Notes: generated from the letters alone by a model not told the origin. Positions 32,214 to 43,590 are shown, counted from the stretch's first letter. The stretch: 64,000 nt of DNA from Citrobacter sp. Res13-Sevr-PEB04-36 (GCF_015672735.1 NZ_JADABY010000070.1:1-64000), one strand, 5' to 3'. A program made the numbers and translations.

Positions 32214-33899
32214 TCAGTTATTCTCCTGCGTTCCGGCAATCATCGGCAAATTCAACCCTTGCTCAACGGCACATTCCACCGCGATGTCATACCCGGCGTC
32301 TGCGTGACGCATGACGCCCGTGGCCGGATCGTTATGCAATACCCGGGCGATACGCGCGGCGGCTTCGTCGGTCCCGTCGCACACAATCACCATCCCCGCA
32401 TGTTGCGAGAAGCCCATACCGACCCCGCCACCGTGGTGCAGTGACACCCAGGTCGCCCCACTGGCGGTATTGAGCAGCGCGTTAAGCAGCGGCCAGTCGG
32501 ATACGGCGTCAGAACCGTCGCGCATGGCTTCGGTTTCACGGTTCGGGCTGGCAACGGAGCCGGAGTCCAGATGGTCACGGCCAATGACAATCGGCGCGGA
32601 GACTTCACCACTGCGTACCATTTCGTTAAACGCTAACCCCAGTTTTTGCCGCCATTCCAGTCCAACCCAGCAAATACGCGCCGGCAAACCCTGGAAGTTA
32701 ATCCGCTCGCGCGCCATATCCAGCCAGTGATGCAGGTGCTTATCGTTAGCGACAATCTCTTTTACTTTGGCATCGGTCTTATAAATATCCTGCGGATCGC
32801 CGGAAAGCGCCACCCAGCGGAAGGGGCCAATGCCGCGACAGAACAGTGGTCGAATATAGGCGGGAACAAAGCCTGGGAAATCAAAGGCATTTTCCACGCC
32901 CATCTCTTTGGCCATCTGGCGAATGTTATTGCCGTAATCAAACGTCGGCACACCCATTTTGCTGAAGTCCAGCATTGCCTGTACGTGTGTAGCCATGGAA
33001 CGTTTCGCCGCCTGCACCGTGCCCTGCGGATCGGACACCGCTTTCGCCTGGTACTCTTCCCAGCTCCAGCCGGACGGCAGATAACCGTGTAGCGGGTCAT
33101 GGGCGCTGGTCTGATCAGTGACCATATCCGGACGCACGCCGCGCTTCACCAGTTCCGGAACAATGTCGGCCGCGTTCGCGCACAGCGCAATAGAAACGGC
33201 TTTACCCTCACGGGTGTATTTGTCGATACGCGCCAGCGCATCATCCAACGTTGTGGCCTGCTCATCCACATAGCGGGTACGCAGACGGAAATCGATACGG
33301 CTTTGCTGACATTCAATGTTCAGCGAGCAGGCGCCCGCCAGCGTCGCGGCTAGCGGCTGCGCCCCGCCCATTCCGCCAAGACCAGCGGTCAGTACCCAGC
33401 GTCCGCTCAGGCTACCCTGATAATGCTGACGTCCGGCTTCGACGAAGGTTTCATACGTCCCCTGCACGATGCCCTGACTGCCGATATAAATCCAGCTGCC
33501 AGCGGTCATCTGGCCATACATCGCCAGTCCTTTCGCATCCAGTTCGTTGAAGTGTTCCCAGGTCGCCCAGTGCGGGACCAGGTTGGAGTTGGCAATCAGC
33601 ACGCGCGGCGCATTGTCGTGGGTTTTGAAGACGCCGACCGGCTTACCCGACTGGACCAGCAGCGTTTCATCGGCCTCCAGTTTGGTCAGCGCCTTGACGA
33701 TGGCGTCATAGCATTCCCAGTCACGCGCGGCGCGACCGATCCCGCCGTACACCACCAGTTCATGGGGATTTTCCGCCACATCAGGATCGAGATTGTTCAT
33801 TAACATGCGCAGCGGCGCTTCGGTCAGCCAGCTTTTGGCCGTTAAGGTGGTGCCGCGTGGGGCACGAATATCCTGCTGACGATACTTGCTGTGAGACAT
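32214..33899 (-). CDS. hutU: Urocanate hydratase HutU
   Basis: 561 residues. Second step: urocanate to 4-imidazolone-5-propionate, using tightly bound NAD+. The glycine-rich NAD+ loop [18 protein letters not shown] is near 172-190. The conserved cysteine region [17 protein letters not shown] is near 345, and [19 protein letters not shown] near 490-510. First gene of hutUH, with a predicted HutC operator about 130-145 bp upstream. Confidence 0.97.
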   Translation of the reverse strand: MSHSKYRQQDIRAPRGTTLTAKSWLTEAPLRMLMNNLDPDVAENPHELVVYGGIGRAARDWECYDAIVKALTKLEADETLLVQSGKPVGVFKTHDNAPRVLIANSNLVPHWATWEHFNELDAKGLAMYGQMTAGSWIYIGSQGIVQGTYETFVEAGRQHYQGSLSGRWVLTAGLGGMGGAQPLAATLAGACSLNIECQQSRIDFRLRTRYVDEQATTLDDALARIDKYTREGKAVSIALCANAADIVPELVKRGVRPDMVTDQTSAHDPLHGYLPSGWSWEEYQAKAVSDPQGTVQAAKRSMATHVQAMLDFSKMGVPTFDYGNNIRQMAKEMGVENAFDFPGFVPAYIRPLFCRGIGPFRWVALSGDPQDIYKTDAKVKEIVANDKHLHHWLDMARERINFQGLPARICWVGLEWRQKLGLAFNEMVRSGEVSAPIVIGRDHLDSGSVASPNRETEAMRDGSDAVSDWPLLNALLNTASGATWVSLHHGGGVGMGFSQHAGMVIVCDGTDEAAARIARVLHNDPATGVMRHADAGYDIAVECAVEQGLNLPMIAGTQENN

Positions 33900-33922
33900 G
33901 ACGGAAACTCCTCAGGCTGAAT

Positions 33923-34000
33923 GTAGGCCGGATCAGGCGTATACGCCGCCATCCGGCACAGCGCCTGATGGCGACGCTAACGCGTCTAATCAGGCCTACG
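33923..34000. repeat. BIME upstream of hutU
   Basis: Two REP units, GTAGGCCGGATCAGGCG...GCCATCCGGCA and GCCTGATGGCGACGC...AATCAGGCCTACG, lie between the hutU start and its predicted operator. If the promoter is at the operator, this repeat is transcribed as part of the hutU leader. Confidence 0.85.
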
Positions 34001-34026
34001 ATGAACGGTCACATTGGTTAAAAGTA

Positions 34027-34043
34027 TATACTTGTCTATACAA
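34027..34043. promoter_or_regulatory. Predicted HutC operator of hutUH
   Basis: The minus strand reads TTGTATAGACAAGTATA. Its first 11 bases, TTGTATAGACA, recur exactly before hutI at 37085. Both hut units are known to be repressed by HutC and induced by urocanate. That this shared sequence is the operator is inference. Confidence 0.65.
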
Positions 34044-34110
34044 TCAAATACAAGGTTATAGTTAACAACTAATCTACATTTTCGTCATACTGCGGCAGCA
34101 ATCACGATTT

Positions 34111-34836
34111 TCAGGACATGAAGCGCCCTTGCAGACGATAGCGGGAACCCGGGAAAAGCAAACGAGCATGAGAGACAATGGATGACGCAGACCAGGTCTT
34201 GCGGCGAATCAGCAGGCAGGGATCGTGTTCTTTAATGTTCAGTAGCGCGCACTCTTCCGCGCTGGCGCGCACCGCTTCGACAATATGCTCACCTTCGGTC
34301 AATGGGGCAATCAGCGACAGATAGGCATGCGGCGTGGTCTGACTGTAGTCCTGTGTCAGATACTCCGGCACAATCTCCGCATTGACGCAGCGATCTTCAA
34401 TTTGTACCGGCAGGGAGTTTTCAAAGTGCACCATGATCGAGTGATAAATATAGGTGCCTTCTTTAACGTTCAATTCCGTGGCCTGCTGCGCGTTCGCACA
34501 CGTACTTTCCAGCTTCAGCACCTCGCACCGATGCTGATGCTCGCGGGCGATAATTTCATCGGCAATGCTGCGAATTTCAAACAACGCGGACTGACCTTTC
34601 GGCTCGGCGACAAACGTACCGACGCCCTGCAAACGCACCAGCAGTCCCTCGTCGGTGAGCTCACGCAGCGCCCGATTAATAGTCATACGGCTAAAACCAT
34701 ACTGCGCAACCAACTCCGCTTCCGACGGGATGCGATCGTGAGGCTGCCAGATGCCGCTGGCAATCTTTTCACTGATCTCCTGCTTTACCTTTTCGTAAAA
34801 AGGTGCCGGGGCAGAACGGGAATGGGATGGGAGCAT
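34111..34836 (-). CDS. hutC: Histidine utilization repressor HutC
   Basis: 241-residue GntR/HutC-family repressor. The winged HTH covers about 15-80 (QISEKIASGIWQPHDRIPSEAELVAQYGFSRMTINRALREL region, split here by recognition helix near 48-60). A UTRA ligand domain follows (about 95-235), expected to bind urocanate. It is the last gene of hutIGC, 64 bp after hutG. Confidence 0.94.
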   Translation of the reverse strand: MLPSHSRSAPAPFYEKVKQEISEKIASGIWQPHDRIPSEAELVAQYGFSRMTINRALRELTDEGLLVRLQGVGTFVAEPKGQSALFEIRSIADEIIAREHQHRCEVLKLESTCANAQQATELNVKEGTYIYHSIMVHFENSLPVQIEDRCVNAEIVPEYLTQDYSQTTPHAYLSLIAPLTEGEHIVEAVRASAEECALLNIKEHDPCLLIRRKTWSASSIVSHARLLFPGSRYRLQGRFMS

Positions 34837-34900
34837 GCGTTAGCCTTCCTTACGCTGAAAATGAGAGTGGCAAAATGGCGGCATCACGCTATCAGGCACG

Positions 34901-35842
34901 TCAGTGCCACCAGTGTGCGATTTGCCAGCCAAGACGCGCCGCAACGCGCGCCGCGTTGCCATCATCGTCAAAACGGGGATTAAATTCAACCATGTCTACC
35001 GCCTGCAATTTACCGCTGCGGCACAGGGGCTCAATCAGCCTCAGTAACGTGGACAACGGCACGCCCAGCGCGGCGGGTGCGGACACGGCGGGCATTTCCC
35101 AGACCGGCAGAACGTCGAGGTCGATCGTCAGATAAATAACATCAACGCTGGAGATAAACTGCGCCATCTGCGACTGCGCGTTATGACAGTGCAGATCCTC
35201 CACCACGGTAACGCCAAGCCGCTGCGCTTCATCCCACAGTGCCTGGGTGTTAGCCGCCCGGTTAACACCAAAGCAGGCGTAATGAAATTCACGCTGCTGC
35301 GCGTCACAAAGCTGTGCTAACTGGCGAAACGGCGTGCCGGAGGTGGCCTGGTCGGCATGGCGTAAGTCCAGATGGGCATCGAGGTTAACGATACCCACAG
35401 TTGAGCGCGGGAACGCATCCAGCACGCCCGCCCCGTGAGCAAAGGCGGTTTCGTGCCCGCCCCCCAGCACGAAGGTGCGCATCTCAGCCTGCTGACAGCG
35501 CTGCACCGCATGGCGTAACGCCTGCTGCGCCCCTTCGAGATCGGGGGCCTGCGCCACAATGTTGCCCAGATCCACCAGCCGGTCATGGCCCTGGTGGCTG
35601 GCTAAATTTGCCAGCGCTTTGCGCAGTGCATCAGGTGCGCCAGCCGCCCCCGTGCGTCCCTGATTACGCTTGACGCCTTCATCGCAGGCGAATCCCAGCA
35701 GCGCTATCTGCTCACGATAGTTTTCCGGGCTAAACGCCGCACTAAGCGTGATGGTCTGAAACAGGCGCAGCGCGTTGGGTGATTCAGCGCGATCGTCGCG
35801 ACCTTGCCAAAGTGCGGGAGATACTGGATGCCAGTGACTCAT
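34901..35842 (-). CDS. hutG: Formimidoylglutamase HutG
   Basis: 313 residues of the arginase/agmatinase family. Last step: N-formimidoyl-L-glutamate to glutamate and formamide, with two Mn2+ ions. Metal ligands are in [11 protein letters not shown] near 127-130, [10 protein letters not shown] near 153-160 and LTIDLDVLP near 240-246. The ATG overlaps the hutI stop by 4 bp. Confidence 0.95.
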   Translation of the reverse strand: MSHWHPVSPALWQGRDDRAESPNALRLFQTITLSAAFSPENYREQIALLGFACDEGVKRNQGRTGAAGAPDALRKALANLASHQGHDRLVDLGNIVAQAPDLEGAQQALRHAVQRCQQAEMRTFVLGGGHETAFAHGAGVLDAFPRSTVGIVNLDAHLDLRHADQATSGTPFRQLAQLCDAQQREFHYACFGVNRAANTQALWDEAQRLGVTVVEDLHCHNAQSQMAQFISSVDVIYLTIDLDVLPVWEMPAVSAPAALGVPLSTLLRLIEPLCRSGKLQAVDMVEFNPRFDDDGNAARVAARLGWQIAHWWH

Positions 35843-37062
35843 GATGGTTGTCCTCGAAATACGCGTTGATACAGCGGGTTGCGGCCAGGTTCATACAGGA
35901 TCTCAACCGGAAGGTGGGCATCCCACACCACAAAGTCCGCCATGAATCCTGCCTTCAATTGCCCATGGGTCGCCTGACGACCAAGGGCTTGCGCCGCATG
36001 ACGCGTGACGCCCGCCCACGCTTCTTCCGGCGTTAAGCCAAACTGCACGCAGGCCATGTTCATCGCCCAGTGCAGACTGATAAACGGACTGGTACCAGGG
36101 TTGAAATCCGTCGCCACCGCCATAGGCACGTTATATTGACGTAGCCACTCCACCGGTGGGCGCTGTTTCTCTTTAAGAAAATAAAAGGCACCGGGCAGCA
36201 GAACACCCACCGTGCCGCTGCGACTCATCGCCGCCACACCTGCCTCATCGAGGTATTCAATATGATCGGCCGATAATCCGTGATAGCGGCTAACCAGCTG
36301 CGCGCCACCGAGCAACGACAGCTGTTCCACGTGGCCCTTAACCGGAATGCCCAACGCCTGAGCTGCCTTAAATACCCGTTCACTTTGCGCCAGGCTAAAC
36401 CCAACGCTTTCACAAAACAGGTCGACGGTCTCAAACAGGCCCTGTTCCCACAGCTGAGGCAAAATGGTCTCGCACACCAGCGTTATATAGCCGTCAGGAT
36501 CGTCACGGTATTCCGCCGGTGTCGCGTGCGCGGCCAGCAGCGTCGGGCTGATTTCAAGGGTATTTTCCGCCGCCAGCGCAGAGACCACGCGCAAAATTTT
36601 CTCTTCTGTCGCCAAATCCAGACCATAGCCTGATTTCACTTCCAGCAGCGTGACGCCTTCTTTTATCAGCCGTTCCATGCGCGCACGCGCCACGGCAAGG
36701 AGCTGATCGTCAGATGCGCGGCGGGTCGCCGACACGGTGGCATTTATGCCCCCGCCCTGGGCGCTGATTTGCTGGTAAGACACACCATTCAGCCGCTGCT
36801 CCCACTCGCCTGCACGATTTCCGCCAAATACCAGATGTGTGTGGCAATCAATCAAACCTGGCGTAACCAGTCGGCCCTGCATATCAAAGGTATTGTCATG
36901 TGTGCGGTATAACGAGGATTCAGGCACGATGGCGCGGATCTTGCCCTGTCGAATAATCAGCGCGTGACCGTCCACCAGCCCATACGGGGTGTTACGTTCA
37001 GGATCCATGGTCGCCAGGCGAACATTACGCCAGATGGCATCATCAGGGAAAAATTGCTGCAT
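35839..37062 (-). CDS. hutI: Imidazolonepropionase HutI
   Basis: 407 residues of the amidohydrolase superfamily. Third step: 4-imidazolone-5-propionate to N-formimidoyl-L-glutamate. Metal-binding elements in order: the HTH pair in [10 protein letters not shown] near 70, [10 protein letters not shown] near 180, KGHVEQLS near 243, and the aspartate in TDFNPGTSP near 318. The ATG at 37062 is chosen; an in-frame GTG run four codons upstream is less likely. First gene of hutIGC. Confidence 0.95.
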   Translation of the reverse strand: MQQFFPDDAIWRNVRLATMDPERNTPYGLVDGHALIIRQGKIRAIVPESSLYRTHDNTFDMQGRLVTPGLIDCHTHLVFGGNRAGEWEQRLNGVSYQQISAQGGGINATVSATRRASDDQLLAVARARMERLIKEGVTLLEVKSGYGLDLATEEKILRVVSALAAENTLEISPTLLAAHATPAEYRDDPDGYITLVCETILPQLWEQGLFETVDLFCESVGFSLAQSERVFKAAQALGIPVKGHVEQLSLLGGAQLVSRYHGLSADHIEYLDEAGVAAMSRSGTVGVLLPGAFYFLKEKQRPPVEWLRQYNVPMAVATDFNPGTSPFISLHWAMNMACVQFGLTPEEAWAGVTRHAAQALGRQATHGQLKAGFMADFVVWDAHLPVEILYEPGRNPLYQRVFRGQPS

Positions 37063-37084
37063 TCCACTCACCACTTGTCATAGG

Positions 37085-37100
37085 TTGTATAGACATTTAT
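37085..37100. promoter_or_regulatory. Predicted HutC operator of hutIGC
   Basis: TTGTATAGACATTTAT on the plus strand, 22 bp before the hutI start, shares 11 identical bases with the sequence upstream of hutU. Such close placement to the start suits repression. Confidence 0.6.
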
Positions 37101-37285
37101 TGAGATCCTGCGGATGTTGTCAACCTGAAGGGCAATAAATGTTACTTAATTGTGAGTTCAGGAGGTTCCACATCAGACATTGCTGCTATAAAAAACAACT
37201 TTTTACCTTTTCACCTTTCCGTTTCGCTCAACTTAGTATAAAAAAGCAGGCTTCAATGGATAAATTTCAAAGCCCGGAGCAACCT

Positions 37286-38569
37286 GTGAACATTTCATCA
37301 GTTTCCCGTCTGGCGCTGGCAATGGCTTTTGGCGTGACTCTGACCGCCTGTAGCGCGACCTCGCCCGATCAAATTCCTTCCGACCAGACCGCGCCAGGCA
37401 CTTCCTCGCGCCCGATTCTGTCGGCAAATGAAGCCAGCAATTTTGTGGCTGCACATTATTTTTCTGCACTAACGCCAAACACCGCGCCGTGGTCCCCTTC
37501 TGCGATTTCTCTGCCCGCACAGCCTGATTTTGTTGTCGGCCCGGCAGGGACTCAGGGCGTCACCCACACCACCATTCAGGCGGCGGTGGATGCGGCAATC
37601 ATTAAACGCACCAACAAACGTCAATATATTGCGATCATGCCAGGTGACTATCAGGGCACGGTCTATGTCCCGGCGGCAACGGGCAGCCTGACGCTGTACG
37701 GCATGGGCGAAAAACCGCTTGATGTGAAAATTGGCCAGGCCATTGACGGGGAAATGAGCACCGCTGACTGGCGTCGTACGGTCAACCCGAGCGGCAAATA
37801 TATGCCGGGCAAACCTGCTTGGTACATGTTTGATAATTGCCAGAACAAACGTGGCGCGAACATTGGTGTCCTGTGTTCTGCTGTCTTCTGGTCGCAAAAC
37901 AACGGCCTGCAATTGCAGAATCTGACCATCGAAAACAACCTCGGTGACAGCGTGGATGCAGGTAACCATCCGGCCGTAGCTCTGCGTACCGATGGCGATA
38001 AAGTACAGATCAACAACGTCAACATTCTGGGTCGTCAGAATACCTTCTTCGTGACCAACAGTGGCGTTCAAAACCGTCTGGAAAACGATCGTCAGCCGCG
38101 TACGCTGGTGACGAACAGCTACATTGAAGGCGATGTGGATATCGTTTCCGGTCGCGGCGCAGTCGTGTTCGAAAACACCGATTTCCGCGTCGTCAATTCT
38201 CGCACCCAGCAGGAAGCCTACGTGTTCGCTCCCGCCACGCTGTCGAACATTTATTACGGTTTCCTTGCCGTCAACAGCCGCTTTACCGCTGCGGGTGATG
38301 GCGTGGCGCAGTTAGGCCGCTCACTGGATGTCGATGCTAACACCAACGGTCAGGTGGTGATCCGCGACAGCGTGATCAACGAAGGCTTTAACATGGCGAA
38401 GCCATGGGGTGACAGCGTGATCGGTAAGCATCCGTTTACCGGCAATACCGGTGCAGAGGATGACAAAGGCGAAATCCAGCGTAATCTGAACGACACCAAC
38501 TTTAACCGCATGTGGGAATACAACAACCGCGGTGTGGGTAGCAAAGTGGTTGCCGAGCCGAAGCAGTAA
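37286..38569 (+). CDS. ybhC: YbhC, outer-membrane lipoprotein of the pectinesterase family
   Basis: 427 residues. A GTG start at 37286 is chosen because GGAG lies 6 bp before it and the protein then begins MNISSVSRL, matching the E. coli N-terminus and length. A lipoprotein signal ends in the lipobox LTAC with C22, followed by Ser, so outer-membrane sorting is expected. The body is a right-handed beta-helix with family motifs GVTHTTIQAAVDAA and ALRTDGDKVQINNVNILGRQNTFFV. E. coli YbhC binds no pectin and has been called an acyl-CoA thioesterase; its role is unsettled. Divergent from hutIGC. Confidence 0.93.
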   Translation: MNISSVSRLALAMAFGVTLTACSATSPDQIPSDQTAPGTSSRPILSANEASNFVAAHYFSALTPNTAPWSPSAISLPAQPDFVVGPAGTQGVTHTTIQAAVDAAIIKRTNKRQYIAIMPGDYQGTVYVPAATGSLTLYGMGEKPLDVKIGQAIDGEMSTADWRRTVNPSGKYMPGKPAWYMFDNCQNKRGANIGVLCSAVFWSQNNGLQLQNLTIENNLGDSVDAGNHPAVALRTDGDKVQINNVNILGRQNTFFVTNSGVQNRLENDRQPRTLVTNSYIEGDVDIVSGRGAVVFENTDFRVVNSRTQQEAYVFAPATLSNIYYGFLAVNSRFTAAGDGVAQLGRSLDVDANTNGQVVIRDSVINEGFNMAKPWGDSVIGKHPFTGNTGAEDDKGEIQRNLNDTNFNRMWEYNNRGVGSKVVAEPKQ

Positions 38570-38584
38570 ACGTCATTCACTTAT

Positions 38585-38656
38585 GTAGGCCCGGTAAGCG
38601 TATGCGCCTCCGGGCAATGTGCCGGATGGCGGCGAAAACCGCCTTATCCGGCCTAC
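38585..38656. repeat. BIME between ybhC and ybhJ
   Basis: REP-type units GTAGGCCCGGTAAGCG...CGCCTCCGGGCA and TGCCGGATGGCGGCG...CTTATCCGGCCTAC lie between two convergent genes. Confidence 0.88.
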
Positions 38657-38664
38657 TGATAGCC

Positions 38665-40941
38665 TTACACCAAACGCGCTTTATTAAAGTTAATCAAACT
38701 TCCCGCCTTTATGATTTCACGCTCTTCCGCAGTCAGGCTTGCCATATACAGGCTAATTTCGCTGACCGACCCATTCTCATAAAGTACGTATGCAGCTATC
38801 TCGCGTCTGCATTCGTCTAGTGCACGGCGAATACCAGGAATATAGAGATAGTCCCCCACCTCAAAAGACGGACTCTCAGCCATTTGCAGCGGTAACATCC
38901 CCCAGTTAATAACGTTGGAACGGTAACGCTTGGTGGCATATTCCTCGACGATATTCGCCAACCCGCCAATCACACGCTGACAACTTGCCGCCTGCTCACG
39001 CGCGGAACCATCACCGGGTTTGACGGCATAAATCATACTGCCAATTCCGGTCTCCAGTGGCGCAACATTTTCCTGGCCGGCAATCTGGTGAATGCGTTCG
39101 AAGATGGGTACCAGTGCGTTGTTCATCCCGCCAGCCCGCCGCTGTTTTTCCAGCTCAGCGGTGGCTTTACTCCTTCCCACGTAGCCGGGATCCCGGCGTG
39201 AAAGCGTAAATTCCGCCAGCCCTAAAGGATTTGAGCGATAGGAAGACGTTTCCCCGGATGGGATCAGCTCATCAGTCGTCGTCACCTCATCGAGAATTTT
39301 TGAGGCGACCTTCAACAGAATATTTTCCGTCAGTGCGCCAAGCTCCGGCCAGTCTTTAATATTGGGACCATAAATAAGCGACTGCTGCGTGGCACCTTTC
39401 ACAAAGCCCTGGTAGATGCGGCTTTTATAAGGCGCAGGGTCAAACGTATAGGCAGGCATTTCATCCCAACAGTCCAGCTCAGTCGCCGGAGTCAGGAATC
39501 CGCCGTTTGCCGCCGTCGCGGCGATGGAGCGCGCATCCATCAGCGCCACGGCCGACATTTGCCCGCTGCCCGGTTTCGAACCTTCACGGTTAGGGAAGTT
39601 ACGCGTGGTATGGCGAATGCTCAGCCCGTTATTGATGGGCGTGTCACCCGCACCGAAGCAGGGACCGCAGAAAGCGGTTCTGATAATAGCGCCCGCGCCC
39701 ATCAAATCTGCGACCACACCTTTCTTGGCTAAGTCCATAAATACCGGTTGTGATGAGGGGTAGACCGCCAGCGAAAAGGTGTCGCTACCGCAGGATTGAC
39801 CGCGTAGCGCACTGGCGGCGGCAATCACGTTCTCATAGTTACCGCCCGAGCATCCGGCAATGATCCCCTGCTGTACTTTTAAGCGACCATTCTCCACTTT
39901 GTCGAGCAGTGAGAGGCTGGCTTTCCCTTGCGCGATACGCGCGGATTCAATTTCGATCCCGCGAAGAATATCGGTGAGATTCTCATTGAGAGTGTCAATT
40001 TCATAGACGTTGCTGGGGTGGAAAGGCAGCGCGATCATCGGCTTGATGGCGCTCAGATCAACATAAATACAGCCATCGTAATACGCCATCGGCTGCGGGT
40101 TCAGCGGGCGATAGTCCTGCTCGCGACCGTGTAGCGCCAGCCAACTGTGCGTCTCATCATCCGTTTGCCAGACGGAGCTCAGACAGGTGGTTTCCGTTGT
40201 CATCACATCAACGCTGTTGCGAAAATCCGTGGAGAGAGACTTAATACCCGGACCGACAAATTCCATCACTTTATTTTTGACGTAACCGTTTTTAAACACC
40301 GCGCCAATAATGGCTAACGCAACATCCTGTGGCCCTACGCCAGGTGCGGGTTTCCCAGTCATGTATACCGCAACAACGTCAGGGTAATCGATATCCCAGG
40401 TATCGTTTAATAACTGCTTAACCAGCTCACCGCCGCCTTCGCCTACCGCCATAGTTCCCAATGCGCCATAACGAGTATGACTGTCAGAGCCGAGGATCAT
40501 TTTTCCGCCACCGGCCATCGTCTCACGCATATATTGATGGATAACCGCAATATGTGGAGGCACAAAAATGCCTCCATAGCGTTGCGCTGCAGACAGCCCG
40601 AACTGATGATCGTCGCCGTTAATAGTTCCGCCTACCGCACACAATGAGTTATGGCAGTTAGTCAAAACATAAGGTAACGGGAAACGCTCCATGCCAGAAG
40701 CTTTAGCTGTCTGAATAATGCCGACAAAAGTAATATCGTGCGACGCTAATGAATCAAACTTAATTTTAAGCTTGTTCATATTTCCTGACGTATTGTGTGC
40801 TGAGAGAATCGACCAGGCGATAGTCCCTTTTTTCGCGTGATCTTTTTCGATACGCCCGGCCCCCTGATCCTCGGCTAACAAATTATTATTCTCGCAGAGA
40901 AAGACGCCTTTCTCATATAATTTAATCATCACATACTCCAT
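38665..40941 (-). CDS. ybhJ: YbhJ, aconitase-family hydratase
   Basis: 758 residues, clearly aconitase-like. The three cysteines for a [4Fe-4S] cluster are present: one in [12 protein letters not shown] near 385 and two in [11 protein letters not shown] near 440. The substrate-binding [13 protein letters not shown] lies near 160 and the C-terminal swivel domain follows ([15 protein letters not shown]). Activity and substrate are unproven in E. coli. It lies on the same strand downstream of ybhH and ybhI, 79 bp after ybhI, so likely one unit ybhH-ybhI-ybhJ. The ATG at 40929 (MIKLYEKG) is an alternative start. Confidence 0.92.
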   Translation of the reverse strand: MEYVMIKLYEKGVFLCENNNLLAEDQGAGRIEKDHAKKGTIAWSILSAHNTSGNMNKLKIKFDSLASHDITFVGIIQTAKASGMERFPLPYVLTNCHNSLCAVGGTINGDDHQFGLSAAQRYGGIFVPPHIAVIHQYMRETMAGGGKMILGSDSHTRYGALGTMAVGEGGGELVKQLLNDTWDIDYPDVVAVYMTGKPAPGVGPQDVALAIIGAVFKNGYVKNKVMEFVGPGIKSLSTDFRNSVDVMTTETTCLSSVWQTDDETHSWLALHGREQDYRPLNPQPMAYYDGCIYVDLSAIKPMIALPFHPSNVYEIDTLNENLTDILRGIEIESARIAQGKASLSLLDKVENGRLKVQQGIIAGCSGGNYENVIAAASALRGQSCGSDTFSLAVYPSSQPVFMDLAKKGVVADLMGAGAIIRTAFCGPCFGAGDTPINNGLSIRHTTRNFPNREGSKPGSGQMSAVALMDARSIAATAANGGFLTPATELDCWDEMPAYTFDPAPYKSRIYQGFVKGATQQSLIYGPNIKDWPELGALTENILLKVASKILDEVTTTDELIPSGETSSYRSNPLGLAEFTLSRRDPGYVGRSKATAELEKQRRAGGMNNALVPIFERIHQIAGQENVAPLETGIGSMIYAVKPGDGSAREQAASCQRVIGGLANIVEEYATKRYRSNVINWGMLPLQMAESPSFEVGDYLYIPGIRRALDECRREIAAYVLYENGSVSEISLYMASLTAEEREIIKAGSLINFNKARLV

Positions 40942-41020
40942 GGTACGATGCCTGTAAAAATACCGTATATACAGGCATTGTTAATCAATAAATTTAATAG
41001 ACTGACGATTGACGTGTTGT

Positions 41021-42454
41021 TTACAACATATTCCAGTCAATCAACATGCTCCACCACCATACGCCCAGGGTGATATGCACAATAAACGTTAAAAATGTGA
41101 GCATGCCGCCAACCAACCACCACGATTTAATATCGCTATAGCCCACACCAAAAATAACCGGACCCGCCGCACCACCATAATGGGTTACCATTCCGCCATA
41201 CGAGTTAGAGAACAGTAACGCCAGGGCGGTCAGCATCAGTGGCGCACCAGAGACATTCGCTAACATGGCAAATACGGGCATCATTGCCACAATATAAGCG
41301 CTGCCGGAAGCAAAAAAATAACGGACAATAATACTCAGGAACAGAATGACGAAGAAGGCCACATTACCATGGTTGTCAAAAGAGAGATTGTTTTTGAATA
41401 GTTCGGCTAACCAGTCAAAAAATTTCACCTTCGATAATAAAGAACTCAGACCAATAATACCGCCGTACCAGATTAAGGTATTCCAGCCACCTTTATTTTT
41501 TACCACATCATCCCAGGTCACTACGCCCAGCAGGAGCATCGCACCCATCACCACAATAGCCACCGTTGATTCATCAACGCCGAGGCTTTTACTGAAAATC
41601 CACCCTAATAGCGCGAGAACAAAAATACCCAGCAGCATTTTTTCGCGTCCCTTCATCGGCCCCAGATCCTGGAGTCCGGCTTTAGCGATGGTTTTGTTAT
41701 CTACTCTGGTAATTTCAGGTGGGTACATAAAATAAATAACTAACGGGGTCAGGAGCAGCATCACAATACCAGGTAAACTTGCTGCCAGCGCCCATCCGCC
41801 CCAACTTAACTGCAGGTGGCAGATATCGTTAATCATTTTCAACGCCAGAATGTTCCCTGCCATGGCGGTAAAGAACATATAACTGGTGGTTTTAGTGACC
41901 ATATAAACGGTCATCATCAGGTAGTGACCAACACGGCGTGGACTCCTGTCTGGTTCAGAACCTAATGCCACCGCCACACTATTGATGATTGGCAGCACAA
42001 TCCCTCCCGCTCGCGCGGTATTAGATGGCGTTGCAGGAGCCAGAATCAAATCCAGAAAAACGGTGACGTAACCCAGACCCAGCGTGGTATTACCGATTTT
42101 GCCGATCAGAATATAGGCAATGCGCTTGCCCAGACCGGTAGTCACAAACGCAGCACTTAGCGTAAATGCAGAGAAAACCAGCCACGTTGTTCCTGAAGCA
42201 TAACCGCTGAGAACGCTGCTAGTTTTCAACACGCCATGACCTAAATTACCTACCACCACCATTGATGCCGCGACTGCAATCAACAACACCACCGGCTCAG
42301 GAAACGGTTTAATGACCAACCCGACAATGGCGGCAAGATAAATACCGAAAAGAACCCAGGCCAGTTCAGTTAATCCTGCTGGTGCAGGAATAATGCCAAT
42401 AATACAGGGGATCGCCAATATTAAGATTAGCTTCCATAATGATTTCACATTCAT
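41021..42454 (-). CDS. ybhI: YbhI, DASS-family anion:Na+ or exchange transporter
   Basis: 477-residue membrane protein with about 12 hydrophobic segments, of the divalent anion:sodium symporter (CitT/SodiT) family that carries di- and tricarboxylates. Family signals: LAPATPSNTARAGGIVLPI near 160-178 and the later FFASGSAYIVAMMPVF near 385-400. The ATG giving MNVKSLWKLI is chosen for match to E. coli; the upstream in-frame start has a non-hydrophobic extension without support. Substrate unknown. Confidence 0.93.
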   Translation of the reverse strand: MNVKSLWKLILILAIPCIIGIIPAPAGLTELAWVLFGIYLAAIVGLVIKPFPEPVVLLIAVAASMVVVGNLGHGVLKTSSVLSGYASGTTWLVFSAFTLSAAFVTTGLGKRIAYILIGKIGNTTLGLGYVTVFLDLILAPATPSNTARAGGIVLPIINSVAVALGSEPDRSPRRVGHYLMMTVYMVTKTTSYMFFTAMAGNILALKMINDICHLQLSWGGWALAASLPGIVMLLLTPLVIYFMYPPEITRVDNKTIAKAGLQDLGPMKGREKMLLGIFVLALLGWIFSKSLGVDESTVAIVVMGAMLLLGVVTWDDVVKNKGGWNTLIWYGGIIGLSSLLSKVKFFDWLAELFKNNLSFDNHGNVAFFVILFLSIIVRYFFASGSAYIVAMMPVFAMLANVSGAPLMLTALALLFSNSYGGMVTHYGGAAGPVIFGVGYSDIKSWWLVGGMLTFLTFIVHITLGVWWWSMLIDWNML

Positions 42455-42528
42455 GTGGTATTCCTGATTTATGCGTACAGGCAATCTCGCGAAATAAATC
42501 CAGTATTCGCGATACACAACCGTGTCAA

Positions 42529-43590
42529 TTAACGTTGTGCGGAAAGGTAAACCTCACCAGAAAATATTTTCCGGGCGGTGCGAATCACCGAGGCGCGAAT
42601 AGCCGTAGCGTCATCACTGTCATTACTCAAATGAATATCCAGTGAGCCACCGGGGTGTTCAATGCTGATATTTCCATACGCTATACCCGGTGCCACCTGT
42701 TGAGTCACCGTCCCTGCAATAACGCAACTGCTGGCAATGGCAATAGCGCCAGTGATCGCCAGTGCTTTATGGCAAGCGTGAGGCATAAAATAGCGTACAG
42801 TAATTGCACCACTCTGCTGGGGCGCTGAAATAAGGATAGGTTTAGGAATGACCATATTGGTAACATCCCCTAGCCCCATAGCCAGCCCCGCCTGGCGGCG
42901 AATAGATTCCATGCGTGCTAATAATTCTGTATCGGCATCCAGTTCCTCCGGCAACTCATACCCAGTTTTTCCCAGATATTCAGCAGGAATAATCACCACC
43001 GGCGTCGCCATATCCATGCAGGTTACCGGAATAGCATCAAAACAATCACGATGATTTCCCGTCGGGAAAATGCGCCCTGTTTTGGAGCCAGCGGCATTCA
43101 GGAATGTGAGTGCGACAGGCGCCGATGTTCCCGGAACACCGTCTATTTTTACCGTGCCTTCATACTCAACAACACATTGCGGTGTCTGGATATCGGCTTC
43201 AATATAGGTATTGGTGTTCACATTGCGAATACGTACCCGCGTCGTCGGCGTTGTGGCAGCAATCAGCCCATTTTCGATGGCGAATGCTCCGACGGCGGAA
43301 AGCATATTGCCACAGTTTGGCGTCGTATCGACACGTTGTTCATGAACCAAAACCTGAGCAAATAAATAATCGATATCGGCTTGAGCATCATTTGAACGAC
43401 TAATAATCGCCACTTTACTGGTTAACGGATTCCCCCCGCCAATACCATCGATTTCCAGCGCATTCCCGGATCCCATAATTTTCATCAATACATCATCACG
43501 CAGCTGTTTCTCTTCGGGTAGATGTTCTGCTAATAAAAATGCGCCTCTGGAGGTTCCTCCGCGCATCATAACGCAAGGTATTTTCTTCAC
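42529..43590 (-). CDS. ybhH: YbhH, PrpF-family isomerase
   Basis: 353 residues of the PrpF/DUF453 family (diaminopimelate-epimerase fold), whose members isomerise double bonds in aconitate, methylaconitate and oxalomesaconate. Seen: MMRGGTSRGAFL near 8-19, DGIGGGNPLTSKVAII near 48-63, and TPNCGNMLSAVGAFA near 88, where the cysteine is the likely acid/base residue. A GTG start at 43590 is preferred because GAGGG lies 7 bp before it and the protein then starts as in E. coli (MKKIPCVMM); the ATG at 43617 lacks a ribosome-binding site. Confidence 0.9.
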   Translation of the reverse strand: MKKIPCVMMRGGTSRGAFLLAEHLPEEKQLRDDVLMKIMGSGNALEIDGIGGGNPLTSKVAIISRSNDAQADIDYLFAQVLVHEQRVDTTPNCGNMLSAVGAFAIENGLIAATTPTTRVRIRNVNTNTYIEADIQTPQCVVEYEGTVKIDGVPGTSAPVALTFLNAAGSKTGRIFPTGNHRDCFDAIPVTCMDMATPVVIIPAEYLGKTGYELPEELDADTELLARMESIRRQAGLAMGLGDVTNMVIPKPILISAPQQSGAITVRYFMPHACHKALAITGAIAIASSCVIAGTVTQQVAPGIAYGNISIEHPGGSLDIHLSNDSDDATAIRASVIRTARKIFSGEVYLSAQR

